A DNA stretch of 64,000 nt from WTKG01 sp963735005 (lineage in GTDB: Bacteria; Actinomycetota; Actinomycetes; Actinomycetales; Demequinaceae). Both the position numbers and the translations under genes were made by a program. Location: assembly GCA_963735005.1 (NCBI GenBank), contig CAVTJA010000010.1, positions 62,001 to 126,000 of the forward strand, written 5' to 3'. Of this stretch, positions 50,384 through 58,523 are shown in pieces; the first letter of the stretch is position 1; every line of letters starts with the position of its first letter. The notes below the pieces were generated by a model. It made no database searches. It saw only the letters and a program-made list of their open reading frames with translations, and was not told the DNA's origin.

Positions 50384-51795
50384 TCGAGCCCACTCATATC
50401 TATCGGCTTTGTCGTCCAGTATTCAATGCCGCCTCCGGGTTGCCCGAAGTCGGGTACAACGCAGTAGGGTCCGTAAAGGTCCTCGAGGCGGTCCGTTGGC
50501 ACTTCAAAATAGCCGTCGGGCGGCGGATCAGGCAACGCCAATGGTGCTGCGGCGTCAGCTCCCGACGCGTAGAGCACGCTTGCAAGCCAGATCTTCCCTT
50601 GTGAGCCCACCGCACGCACGCCAGAGTCCAGAATGTCGTCCGCCTGCCATGTGCGTTGATAGAAGTAGAACGTCTCGGGATCAGGGCCTGGCGGGAGTTG
50701 GCACGTGTCTACGTCGGTTTCAGGCGGATCGGTTGGTCCGCCAGGGTCGATGGGGTCGGGCTGCGTTTCCGGATCATTGTGGTGAGACGCGACGAAGACA
50801 ACCGTCGCGATGGCGAGCGCGACGCCACTTGTGATGATGAGCCATCCCAACACCCTGCTCGGGCCGGCTTGGCATTCCAGAGACGCATCCGGCTCTGACG
50901 CATGGAACACCTCGTTGCTCGGGAGAACGACTCCAATTTCCAAACAAAAGGCTTCGTCAAAGACGGTGGCCCTCATGAGCAACGCATCGGCGGCGAGTTC
51001 CTCACCAACCAGCTCGACGACAGAAGCCTGTGGGGCTTCAAGCAGGAAGTCGGCATACGCATAGGGATCCATGCCGGTGAGCTCAGCGTCGGCGGACGTC
51101 GCGACAGTTGCGTACCCGCCGTCAGGAAGAGTCACGCGGGCTTCGGCGTGAATGGCCTCCGTCTCTTCCGGTCCGAGCGCTCGCGCGCCGGCGCAGTCGA
51201 GGATGCCAGCCGTACTGCACGTGGTAATCACGTCGCCAGCGCTGTCAACGATGTCGATGTGCACGAACTCAAGTGGCTCGTCCCACGTGAAAACCGCTGA
51301 GGTGGCGCCCAGGAACGCCTCGTCGCCCTCGACGACATCGACCGACGTAAAATGGCCAGTCCACCCCACGTTGGTCACGGTCACCGGACCAGCTGTTGAA
51401 GCCACATGGTCCGTCGGCGGACCCGTGGTGGGAGCATCCAACGCCACATAAGCGGTGTAGGACTTGGACGAGTTGGTTGCTGGACGAGACGTGAATGCGC
51501 AACCCGTCGGGTAGCTCGTCATTGATTGGCACACCCGCGTCCCGGAGTCGTCGTACACCGAGATCAGGTAACCATCCCGTACAGGCTCGCTCACCTCAAC
51601 GGAGACGATCGCGTAGTTGTGGTTGACGTCCGTGGTCAGGGTGTCAGCCGTGAAGCTCGTGATGGACCCAGACCACGGCGTCGCCGCCTGGGCGCTCCCG
51701 CCACTCAGGACGACGAACGTGCCAACGACCACGGAAACAACCGCCGACTTAAGTCCAGCGGAAAACCCTCGGGACTGACGCGTCGATTTCCCCAC
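50365..51795 (-). CDS. Polymorphic toxin, secreted/membrane-anchored, ART-HYD1-like C-terminal domain
   Basis: 476 residues from GTG 51795. A signal peptide (VVSVVVGTFVVLSGGSAQA) precedes an Ala/Thr-rich beta region (about 40-300) resembling Ig-like folds, then a hydrophobic segment (about 315-337, VLGWLIITSGVALAIATVVF), a Pro/Asp linker (DPETQPDPIDPGGPTDPPET) and a 106-residue toxin domain: PETFYFYQRTWQADDILDSG, GKIWLASVLYASGADAAAPL, DGYFEVPTDRLEDLYGPYC, GGGIEYWTTKPI. The pattern (Y-x-Y, WL, E-Y-W) resembles HYD1-type ADP-ribosyltransferases, inferred, not proven. Immunity gene overlaps it. Confidence 0.65.
   Translation of the reverse strand: MGKSTRQSRGFSAGLKSAVVSVVVGTFVVLSGGSAQAATPWSGSITSFTADTLTTDVNHNYAIVSVEVSEPVRDGYLISVYDDSGTRVCQSMTSYPTGCAFTSRPATNSSKSYTAYVALDAPTTGPPTDHVASTAGPVTVTNVGWTGHFTSVDVVEGDEAFLGATSAVFTWDEPLEFVHIDIVDSAGDVITTCSTAGILDCAGARALGPEETEAIHAEARVTLPDGGYATVATSADAELTGMDPYAYADFLLEAPQASVVELVGEELAADALLMRATVFDEAFCLEIGVVLPSNEVFHASEPDASLECQAGPSRVLGWLIITSGVALAIATVVFVASHHNDPETQPDPIDPGGPTDPPETDVDTCQLPPGPDPETFYFYQRTWQADDILDSGVRAVGSQGKIWLASVLYASGADAAAPLALPDPPPDGYFEVPTDRLEDLYGPYCVVPDFGQPGGGIEYWTTKPIDMSGLEWHPFP
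50686..50919. repeat. 234-bp repeat, copy 2 (exchange arm)
   Basis: Lies inside the full-length toxin gene, residues about 293-371, directly before the variable toxin domain. Partner of 49687-49920. Confidence 0.95.
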
Positions 51796-51888
51796 ACTTG
51801 GACGTTAACGCGACTCGCGACGTTTCGCCTGGTGAACGGTTCATCTGCCTTGCGAGAATAGGCTCCTGCCGCCGCCACCAGCCGCTTG

Positions 51889-53001
51889 CTAAGCCCCCGT
51901 GCCGCCGCGCACGCGCCAGCGGATCCCTGCCTCAATAAACCCGTCGAGGTCGCCGTCGAACACCGCGGACGGGTTGCCCGACTCATACTCAGTGCGCAGG
52001 TCCTTCACCATCTGGTACGGCTGCAATACATAGGAACGCATCTGGTCGCCCCACGACGCCTTGACGTCCCCGGCGAGCTCCTTCTTCTGCGCGGCCTCCT
52101 CGGCGCGGCGCAGCAGCAGCAGCCGCGACTGCAACACCCGCATCGCGGCCGCACGGTTCTGGATCTGCGACTTCTCGTCCTGCATCGACACCACGGTGCC
52201 CGTAGGCAAGTGGGTGATGCGCACCGCCGAGTCCGTCGTGTTCACCGACTGGCCACCCGGCCCGGACGAGCGGAACACGTCCACCTTGATGTCGGTGTCC
52301 GGGATCTCAATGTGGTCGGTGCCCTCGATCAACGGGATCACCTCCACCGCGGCGAACGACGTCTGGCGCCTGCCCTGGTTGTCGAACGGGCTGATGCGCA
52401 CCAGCCGATGCGTCCCGGCCTCCACGCTGAGTGTCCCGAAGGCGTAGGGCCCAGACACCTCAAACGTGGCGGACTTGAGCCCCGCCTCCTCGGCGTACGA
52501 CGTGTCGAGCACCTTGGTGGCGAAGCCGCGCCTTTCGGCCCAGCGCAGGTACATGCGCAGCAGCATTTCGGCAAAGTCGGCTGCGTCGATGCCGCCCGCT
52601 CCAGACCGGATGGTCACCACGGCGTCGCGTTTGTCCCACTCCCCCGTCATCTGGGTGCGAATCTCGAGTGCGGCGAGCTCCTTGCGGATGGCTGCGAGGT
52701 CCGCCTCGGCCTCGGCCATGGCGTCGGCGTCCTCGCCCTCGGCGGCGAGCTCCGCGAGCACCTCGATGTCGTCGATGCGCGCGCGCAAGGCGGCGCCGCG
52801 GTCAAGTTCGCCCTGCACGGCGGACAGCGCGGAGGTCACCTTCTGGCCGTGCTCAGGGTCGTCCCACAGGTCCGGGGCGGCGGCCTGCTCGCTCAGTTTG
52901 GCAAGGCGGCGGCGCAGCTCCTCGGGGTCCGAGACCGCCTCGATCGAGTCGAGGGTGGCGCGTAGCGACGCAATCTCGGCGGGAAAATCGACGGTGGACA
53001 C
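51889..53001 (-). CDS. prfB: Peptide chain release factor 2
   Basis: 370 residues from GTG 53001 (MSTVDFPAEIASLRATLDS). RF2 ends translation at UGA and UAA. The GGQ motif is in SSGPGGQSVNTTDSAVRITH, domain 2/4 stretches and EKSQIQNRAAAMRVL are normal. No programmed frameshift is present near the start. Its 3' end occurs again at 48177-48275, and the toxin locus begins directly downstream. ftsE is not next to it, in contrast to many relatives. Confidence 0.95.
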   Translation of the reverse strand: MSTVDFPAEIASLRATLDSIEAVSDPEELRRRLAKLSEQAAAPDLWDDPEHGQKVTSALSAVQGELDRGAALRARIDDIEVLAELAAEGEDADAMAEAEADLAAIRKELAALEIRTQMTGEWDKRDAVVTIRSGAGGIDAADFAEMLLRMYLRWAERRGFATKVLDTSYAEEAGLKSATFEVSGPYAFGTLSVEAGTHRLVRISPFDNQGRRQTSFAAVEVIPLIEGTDHIEIPDTDIKVDVFRSSGPGGQSVNTTDSAVRITHLPTGTVVSMQDEKSQIQNRAAAMRVLQSRLLLLRRAEEAAQKKELAGDVKASWGDQMRSYVLQPYQMVKDLRTEYESGNPSAVFDGDLDGFIEAGIRWRVRGGTGA

Positions 53002-53254
53002 GGCGCACAGCCTACGTGAGCCACCCCGCCCGGCCGAAACTCGCGCGCGCCTCCTAGGCCGTCCTCGCAGCCAAACGTGGCCCGCGCGTCGGCATCGTGG
53101 CGCCGGGACCGCAGCACCGCCTAGTATTGGGGACGACTCTGGAGCGCCGTCGCCTCGGTTCCGCGAGGAGCCGCGGCGGTTCGTGCGCACCGGTACTGTG
53201 ATGCATAGCACCCCCGTGTGGGGACTTTTCCCATCCACAAAAGGTGAAGGACAC

Positions 53255-54550
53255 ATGAATTTGACACGGACCAGAACGGCCAGCGTAGTCGCTGCCGCAG
53301 TGGCATCGACAGTGCTGCTGTCCGCCTGCGGCAAGACGGCTGAACCCACCCCTACTGGCCCGCCCAAGGACCCCGTAACAATCACCATCGCGTACTGGGA
53401 CCCGGGTCTTGAGGACCTCGCGGCGCAGTACGAGAAGGAACACCCGTACGCCAAGATCGTGATCAAGGGCGGCGACTACACGCAGCAGCACTCGGACCTC
53501 AAGCAGGCCCTGATTGCCGGCACTGGCGCGCCCAACATCGCGACCATCGACGAGAGCTACATGCCCGAGTTCATGGACATGTCCGGCGACTTCGTGAACC
53601 TCGCGGACATGGGCGCTTCCAAGTACAAGGACAACTACCTGCCGTGGAAGTGGGCCGAGGGCACCACTCCGGACGACGCAACCATCGTGGGCCTTGGCTC
53701 CGACGCCGGCGGCCTTGCGTTGTGCTACCGCAGCGACCTGTTCGCGGCGGCGGGCCTGCCCACCGATCGCGACGCGGTGGCAGCCGCCATCGGCGACACG
53801 TGGGAAGGGTTCGTCCAGCTGGGCAAGCAGTACTACGCGCAGACGGGCAAGAGCTTCATCGACAACGCGACGAACATGATGGAGCCCATCCGCACCCAGC
53901 TTGGCGTTGACTACTACAACCGCAACGGCGAGTTGGAGATGGCCCCCACCAAGCCCGCGTTCGACACCGCCTCCGAGGCCATCACGTCGCACCTGTCCGC
54001 AGGTATCGACACGTGGATCCCGAAGTGGGACGAGGGCCTGTCGACCGACGCGTTCGCCACTGTGCTGTGCCCGTCGTGGATGCTCCCGTACATCGAGAAC
54101 AAGGCCTCCAACCCCGGGTCCGAGGCCAAGTGGGACGTCACTGACCTGCCGGGCCCAGGCGGCAACTGGGGCGGCGCGTTCTTCACGATTCCGGACCAGT
54201 TCGACACGTACACCACCCAGGAGACGTACAACTTCCTCGAGTGGCTGATCCAGGGCCCGCAGCAGCTGGCGCTGTACCAGGTGGTGGGCAAGCTTCCGTC
54301 GCAGGAGGCGCTGTTCGCCGATGACGGCATCCAGTCGGACACCAACCCGTACTTCAACGATGCGCCGGTTGGGCCGCTGTTTGCCAAGAGTGTGGCGGAG
54401 ATGCAGACCCCGATCTACTACTCCAGCAAGCACATCGACATCGCGGCGATCGTGGAGCGTGTGCTCCAGGACATCCAGAGCGGAACGGTGGCCGCGGACA
54501 ACGGCTGGGACCGCGTGATCGGCGCTGCGGACGTCTACAACGCGCAGTAG
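53255..54550 (+). CDS. Extracellular solute-binding lipoprotein (CUT1 sugar type), solitary
   Basis: 431 residues from ATG 53255, after AAAGGTGAAGGACAC. The lipoprotein signal ends VLLSAC. The fold is that of cluster 1 sugar-binding proteins: PVTITIAYWDPGLEDLAAQY, ALIAGTGAPNIATIDESY, GLALCYRSDLFAAAGLPT, NWGGAFFTIPDQF. It would capture an oligosaccharide outside the membrane, but no permease or ATPase genes lie near. A strong terminator follows at 54572, so it is a single-gene unit. Confidence 0.9.
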   Translation: MNLTRTRTASVVAAAVASTVLLSACGKTAEPTPTGPPKDPVTITIAYWDPGLEDLAAQYEKEHPYAKIVIKGGDYTQQHSDLKQALIAGTGAPNIATIDESYMPEFMDMSGDFVNLADMGASKYKDNYLPWKWAEGTTPDDATIVGLGSDAGGLALCYRSDLFAAAGLPTDRDAVAAAIGDTWEGFVQLGKQYYAQTGKSFIDNATNMMEPIRTQLGVDYYNRNGELEMAPTKPAFDTASEAITSHLSAGIDTWIPKWDEGLSTDAFATVLCPSWMLPYIENKASNPGSEAKWDVTDLPGPGGNWGGAFFTIPDQFDTYTTQETYNFLEWLIQGPQQLALYQVVGKLPSQEALFADDGIQSDTNPYFNDAPVGPLFAKSVAEMQTPIYYSSKHIDIAAIVERVLQDIQSGTVAADNGWDRVIGAADVYNAQ

Positions 54551-54571
54551 CTACACAGATCTGACGCAGTC

Positions 54572-54607
54572 AACGTGGGGGTGAGCCGGGAGGCTCGCCC
54601 CCACGTT
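54572..54607. terminator. Terminator after the binding-protein gene
   Basis: AACGTGGGGGTGAGCC pairs with GGCTCGCCCCCACGTT (one T-G pair) over a GGGA loop, 21 bases after the stop. Confidence 0.8.
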
Positions 54608-54701
54608 TGCGTTCCATGCGGCACGGCAGACACGGCACAGCCCACGCCAGCAGGCGAGCACGACGCCTACGCCCATCGACGGTGGCGCTGAGCGGCGACG
54701 A

Positions 54702-55067
54702 TTAGGCGCAGCCCGCAGTCGCCTTGGCGTTGTCAATGTACGTCAACAGCGACGCCTTCACGTCGGAGTCGAAATTGCCCTGCTCCCACGTGTCGTACGT
54801 CAACTGAAGCGAGTCGCAATCCCCTGCTGCGGCGTTGTCGTCTATAGATCCCTTGAGGATCGCTCCGTCCGTGGGGACTTGCTCCCAGAAGCCGTCGGCA
54901 TCAGTCGCATTGTCAGACGATGATCCTGGGGCCGCCACCGGTGCTGACGTCTCCGCAGTCACTGGAGCCGTCGTCTCTGAAGTGGTGGTCTCACCGGGAG
55001 TGGTCGAAGGCGTGGACGCGCAACCGGTCAGCGCAACCAGGACCGCTACTGCCACGAGTGTTCGCAT
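54702..55067 (-). CDS. Small hypothetical lipoprotein
   Basis: 121 residues. Signal with lipobox ALTGC, then a Thr/Ser/Pro-rich linker (STPSTTPGETTTSETTAPV) and a short acidic domain (GDCDSLQLTYDTWEQGNFDS) with two cysteines, DCDS and TAGCA, that could form a disulfide. No family recognised. It stands alone between the binding-protein gene and the pilus locus. Confidence 0.75.
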   Translation of the reverse strand: MRTLVAVAVLVALTGCASTPSTTPGETTTSETTAPVTAETSAPVAAPGSSSDNATDADGFWEQVPTDGAILKGSIDDNAAAGDCDSLQLTYDTWEQGNFDSDVKASLLTYIDNAKATAGCA

Positions 55068-55217
55068 AGCCCCGACCCTAACGCCACCTAGTGGATTCCG
55101 CGACCGCTAGCGCGGGTTCCAGCGTGGTCGGCGCCGCGGAACCCCCAAAGCGTCGCCGCTACAACAACCCTGACGCTCTCGCGTGTGCGTGTGGTGCGGC
55201 AGGCGGGCGCGGCTCGG

Positions 55218-55685
55218 TCAGTAGGCGCGGGCGCTCGACGTGACCGTGACGACGACGCCGTCGCTCCACGGCAGCAGCGAGTCCGCGCCGAACAGCACGG
55301 GGGTGCGCACCTCAAGCGTGACGACCACGGAGTGCCCGTCGGGTGAGGTCGCGCTCACCACGCGCACTTGATCGAGGCCGTAGCGCGCCGATTGCTCGCG
55401 GACCGACTCCCACGCGGCCTCGCGCAGCGCCGCGTCATTGATGAGCACCGCGGCGTCGGCCGTGGGCTCGTCGAGCTCGCCGCGGTAGAACGCCCGCAGA
55501 TCGAGCGAGTCCGCCACGTCGACCGCGACGTCATCGGCGAGCCGAACCGCGCGAAGGCGGTCGACGTGCACCGCGGTCGCCGCCGAGACGACCAACACGA
55601 GTAGCACGGTCAGCACCAGAAACCCCAGCGACAGCAGCGTGATATTGCCGTCGTCGCGCGCCGCCCGACGCCGTGCCGCGATCAC
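55218..55685 (-). CDS. TadG-like pilus-locus protein
   Basis: 155 residues from GTG 55685, whose start overlaps the stop of the upstream TadE-like gene. One N-terminal helix (NITLLSLGFLVLTVLLVLVV) is preceded by the basic/charged ARRRAARDDG typical of TadG-like proteins, then an outer domain (HVDRLRAVRLADDVAVDVAD). It is the last gene of the Tad operon and probably acts at the cell surface as a pseudopilin-like part. Confidence 0.78.
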   Translation of the reverse strand: MIAARRRAARDDGNITLLSLGFLVLTVLLVLVVSAATAVHVDRLRAVRLADDVAVDVADSLDLRAFYRGELDEPTADAAVLINDAALREAAWESVREQSARYGLDQVRVVSATSPDGHSVVVTLEVRTPVLFGADSLLPWSDGVVVTVTSSARAY

Positions 55686-56182
55686 CTGTCCGTCCCGTAG
55701 TCTTCGACGGCCGACACGGCGGAAGCGGAAACGGTGACGCCCAGCGGCATCCAGCTGGCCAGCCCCGAGGGCACGCCCGGCAACGCGACGCGAACCTCGA
55801 CGGTCGCGTACACGTCGGTCCCGGGCTGGAAGCAGGGTCGCTTCGAGCACGTCAGTTCGATCGAGCGCGCCTTGGGCTCGGTGAAACCAAAGTCCTCAAG
55901 CGTGAGGTCCGTCGCGGCCTCCGCGCGCCGCGACGCGACGCCGCGAGCGTCCCGCGGCTTGGCACCGTCCTCGAGTGCCGCGACGCCGGCGACAGTGGCG
56001 CTCCGCGCGGCCTCCCTTGCAGACAGCTCGACCGCGAACGTCGCCGCCTGGATCTGGCTCAGGGCGACGATGAGGTACACGACCGGCACGAGCAACAACA
56101 ACGACATCCCGATGAACTCGACGATTGCGCCGCCGGCGTCGGCGGGCACGTCACCGCTGCGAAACCTCCGCGGGCTAGTCAC
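55682..56182 (-). CDS. TadE-like pilus-locus protein
   Basis: 166 residues from GTG 56182. The TadE signature GAIVEFIGMSLLLLVPVVYLI, with the conserved Glu, starts at about residue 18. A soluble part with two cysteines (LTCSKRPCFQ) follows. It overlaps genes on both sides. It is likely a minor pilin-like component of the Tad/Flp system. Confidence 0.82.
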   Translation of the reverse strand: MTSPRRFRSGDVPADAGGAIVEFIGMSLLLLVPVVYLIVALSQIQAATFAVELSAREAARSATVAGVAALEDGAKPRDARGVASRRAEAATDLTLEDFGFTEPKARSIELTCSKRPCFQPGTDVYATVEVRVALPGVPSGLASWMPLGVTVSASAVSAVEDYGTDR

Positions 56183-56564
56183 GCGGACCCTCAACAAACG
56201 CGCGGCCGTCGACGCGAATGGTGCCGAAGCCCCACAGACCGAACTCGGGCGCGGGCGCTTCGACCGTCATCACGACTACCGGCGCGCCGTCCACGGTCAC
56301 CACGTCAGCCGACACGTTTGCCGCGTACCCGCCGAGTGCATCAGCCAGGAGCTGCTCCGTTCGGTCAACCCCTGCCTGCGGCGTCTGGTCGGCGAGCGCG
56401 GCGACCCGTGCACCCTCGGCGGCTGCTGAGATCATCGTGTTGCGCACGTGCAGGGCGAGGGCGAGCTGCAGGACCCCCGCGATGAGCAGGGTCAGGAGCG
56501 CCGCGACCATCGTGAATTCGGCCGCGGCACTGCCGCCATCGCTCCCGCTAGCCTCCGCTGACAC
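56175..56564 (-). CDS. TadE-like pilus-locus protein
   Basis: 129 residues from GTG 56564. TadE-type start GSAAAEFTMVAALLTLLIAGVLQLAL with the conserved Glu, then AEGARVAALAD and a beta-rich end. It overlaps the pilin-like gene by 17 bases and the next TadE by eight. The same order (TadC-pilin-TadE-TadE/G) is found at Rv3657c-Rv3654c. Confidence 0.82.
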   Translation of the reverse strand: MSAEASGSDGGSAAAEFTMVAALLTLLIAGVLQLALALHVRNTMISAAAEGARVAALADQTPQAGVDRTEQLLADALGGYAANVSADVVTVDGAPVVVMTVEAPAPEFGLWGFGTIRVDGRAFVEGPRD

Positions 56565-56733
56565 TCGCGATCGCCGACGAAAACAGGTCCGTCAGCGCGG
56601 GGCCCGCGACGGCCCAGAGCGCCGCCACCAAGCCCGCAGTCATCAGGGTGATGAGCACCCAGCCCGGGACGTCGCCCGCATCTTTCCTGGGCCCGTGGGC
56701 CTCCTCGCGCAGTCGCGCCAGTAATACCTTCAT
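56548..56733 (-). CDS. Small Flp-pilin-like protein with atypical processing region
   Basis: 61 residues from ATG 56733, after a strong site (AAAGGAGAGGGAAT). A basic N-terminus (MKVLLARLREEAHGPRKD) precedes DAGDVPGWVLITLMTAGLVA, one helix, and a short tail (LTDLFSSAIASVSGG). By position it is the main pilin. The usual Flp prepilin cut site with a Glu five residues on (G-xxxx-E) is not evident. No prepilin peptidase is encoded nearby. Confidence 0.75.
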   Translation of the reverse strand: MKVLLARLREEAHGPRKDAGDVPGWVLITLMTAGLVAALWAVAGPALTDLFSSAIASVSGG

Positions 56734-56753
56734 ATTCCCTCTCCTTTGTTCCG

Positions 56754-57665
56754 TCACACACCTAGTCGAATCGCCACGATGCCGGGGAAGATCGCGAAGA
56801 CGACAGTCACCGGCAGGATCAGGAAGATCACGGGCACCATCATCGCGATCTCGCGCTTCCCGCCGTCCTCCATGAGCGCCCTCCGCCCGGAATCGCGGAC
56901 ATCCTGGGCCTGGGCCGCCAGGACGTCCGCGAGTGGCGTGCCACGCTCGATCGCTACTGCGACAGCGTCCCCGAACCGACGCAGCGGCGCCACGCCCGTC
57001 TCCGCCGCGAGATCCCGCAGCGCCACGGGCAGTGATGCCCCCGCGTGGACGCGCCCCACGAGGCCGCGCAGGTCGTCGGCGAGTGCGCCCGCGGTAATCG
57101 TGGACACTCGCTCGATCGCCCCCTGCGCACCTTCGCCAGCGTTCACCGCGAGCGCCATCATCTCGGCCACCGTTGGGAGTTCAGCAAGGACGCGTTGTTC
57201 TCGGCGCCTGACGGCGCGCCCGAGCGCGTAGTCGCGCGCGGCGGCGCCCGCTGCGGCGCACGCGAGTGCGAGCATCGCCAGGGGGAGGAAGCCAGCGTCT
57301 GGCCGGGCAGACAACCCGAGCGCGAACACGATCCCAACCGCCAGGCCGCCAACTGCCCACAAGACTTGCTCCGCCCTGAATCGCTCCACCGACACGCCGC
57401 CGCCGGCACGCCGCAACCTCACCGCGAGCGCAGCTCGGCCGCCCACCCAGCCCTCGACGCGGCGCACCACGTCTCGAAGCACCGGGGCGAGCAGCCGCTC
57501 GAGCGTGGGGAACGGGGTGAGCGCCTCGTGCTCGACGGCGCTGCCAGCGCGAAGCCGAGGGGCGATTCGGGCCTCGAGAGTGGGGGTACGTGCGAGCCAC
57601 CACCGCCAGATCAGCCAGGCGCCGCTGGCCGCGGTGGCGCCGAGAAGCAAGGGCGTCGCCGTCAT
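56754..57665 (-). CDS. TadC-like type II/IV secretion F-domain protein
   Basis: 303 residues from ATG 57665; ATGA overlaps the stop of the TadB-like gene. The GspF domain is in the second half (LPTVAEMMALAVNAGEGAQG, GVAPLRRFGDAVAVAIERGT), with the final helices MMVPVIFLILPVTVVFAIFP. It forms the inner-membrane platform of the pilus with TadB. Confidence 0.88.
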   Translation of the reverse strand: MTATPLLLGATAASGAWLIWRWWLARTPTLEARIAPRLRAGSAVEHEALTPFPTLERLLAPVLRDVVRRVEGWVGGRAALAVRLRRAGGGVSVERFRAEQVLWAVGGLAVGIVFALGLSARPDAGFLPLAMLALACAAAGAAARDYALGRAVRRREQRVLAELPTVAEMMALAVNAGEGAQGAIERVSTITAGALADDLRGLVGRVHAGASLPVALRDLAAETGVAPLRRFGDAVAVAIERGTPLADVLAAQAQDVRDSGRRALMEDGGKREIAMMVPVIFLILPVTVVFAIFPGIVAIRLGV

Positions 57666-58522
57666 CGCATCACCCGCTGTTCCGCCGGTAGCCGCCCTAC
57701 CCGAATCATCAGCCGGTAGGCGACCATCGTCATCGTTGCTCCCGCGGCGAGCACCGTCACGCCCGCTGGAGTGTTGTAGGCCTGCGCGGCCTCGGGGCGG
57801 GAGCCGAGCGCTAGCAACACCAGCCACGGCGCGGCGACCGCGAGTCGCGCGGCATTGACCGTCCAGCTCTGGCGTGCCTCGAGCTCGCCGCGCGTACGCG
57901 CGTCTTCACGCAGGTAGGCCGACAGCGCGCGCAGCACCCTCCCGAGGTCCGTCCCTCCCACGTCGCGCGTGACGCGCAGGGACTCGACGATGCGGTCGGC
58001 GATGGGATCCGCAAGCCGCGCCTTGAGGGCGTCAAGGCTGTCGCCGAACCGTCCCGTCGCGCGGTAGTCGGCGCCGAACTCCCGGAACGGGGCCTGCAAC
58101 TCGGCGGGTCCGCGGTCTCCCAGTTGGGTGACGGCCTCGGGCAACGCCAGGCCCGCGCGCACACCTGAAGCCAAGTGATCGACCGCCTCCGGCCACACGT
58201 CGCGCATCGCCACCGCACGGGCCCGGGCGCGAGCCGACACCAGCGCAAACGGCGCTCGCGAGGCAAGAGCCGCAAGCGCGAGGCCAATCGCGGGGGCAGA
58301 CGTCAATCCAGCCGTCAGGATGAATGCCACGAGTGCCACCGCCACGGAGGTCCCGACCAGCGCGCGCGGCGTGACGCGGGGCGCGCCTGCCTGGATGAGC
58401 AGGTCCTGGGTTCGCGCGTTCCACGTGGACTCCCGCCCGGGGCGAGGCGCGTCGTCTTGCCACACGGACAGCCAGATCAGGTAGAGCCCTGCCCCCAATG
58501 TCGAACCAAGCACGAGCCCCAC
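57662..58522 (-). CDS. TadB-like type II/IV secretion F-domain protein
   Basis: 286 residues from GTG 58522, one base after the stop of the ATPase gene. The F domain includes WPEAVDHLASGVRAGLALPE and AVTQLGDRGPAELQAPFREF, then GTDLGRVLRALSAYLREDAR. Helices near the start and end (LVLGSTLGAGLYLIWLSV; APWLVLLALG). Partner of TadC in the membrane platform. Confidence 0.88.
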   Translation of the reverse strand: MGLVLGSTLGAGLYLIWLSVWQDDAPRPGRESTWNARTQDLLIQAGAPRVTPRALVGTSVAVALVAFILTAGLTSAPAIGLALAALASRAPFALVSARARARAVAMRDVWPEAVDHLASGVRAGLALPEAVTQLGDRGPAELQAPFREFGADYRATGRFGDSLDALKARLADPIADRIVESLRVTRDVGGTDLGRVLRALSAYLREDARTRGELEARQSWTVNAARLAVAAPWLVLLALGSRPEAAQAYNTPAGVTVLAAGATMTMVAYRLMIRVGRLPAEQRVMR

Positions 58523-58523
58523 G

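Noticed and set aside
48123..51889. Integrase-driven genomic island with att sites
   Set aside because: The prfB 3' duplication fits, but no integrase, excisionase or transposase is encoded between the copies, so I do not call a defined mobile element.
52950..53001. Programmed frameshift in prfB
   Set aside because: The reading frame is continuous from the GTG start; no internal UGA with a shift site is present.
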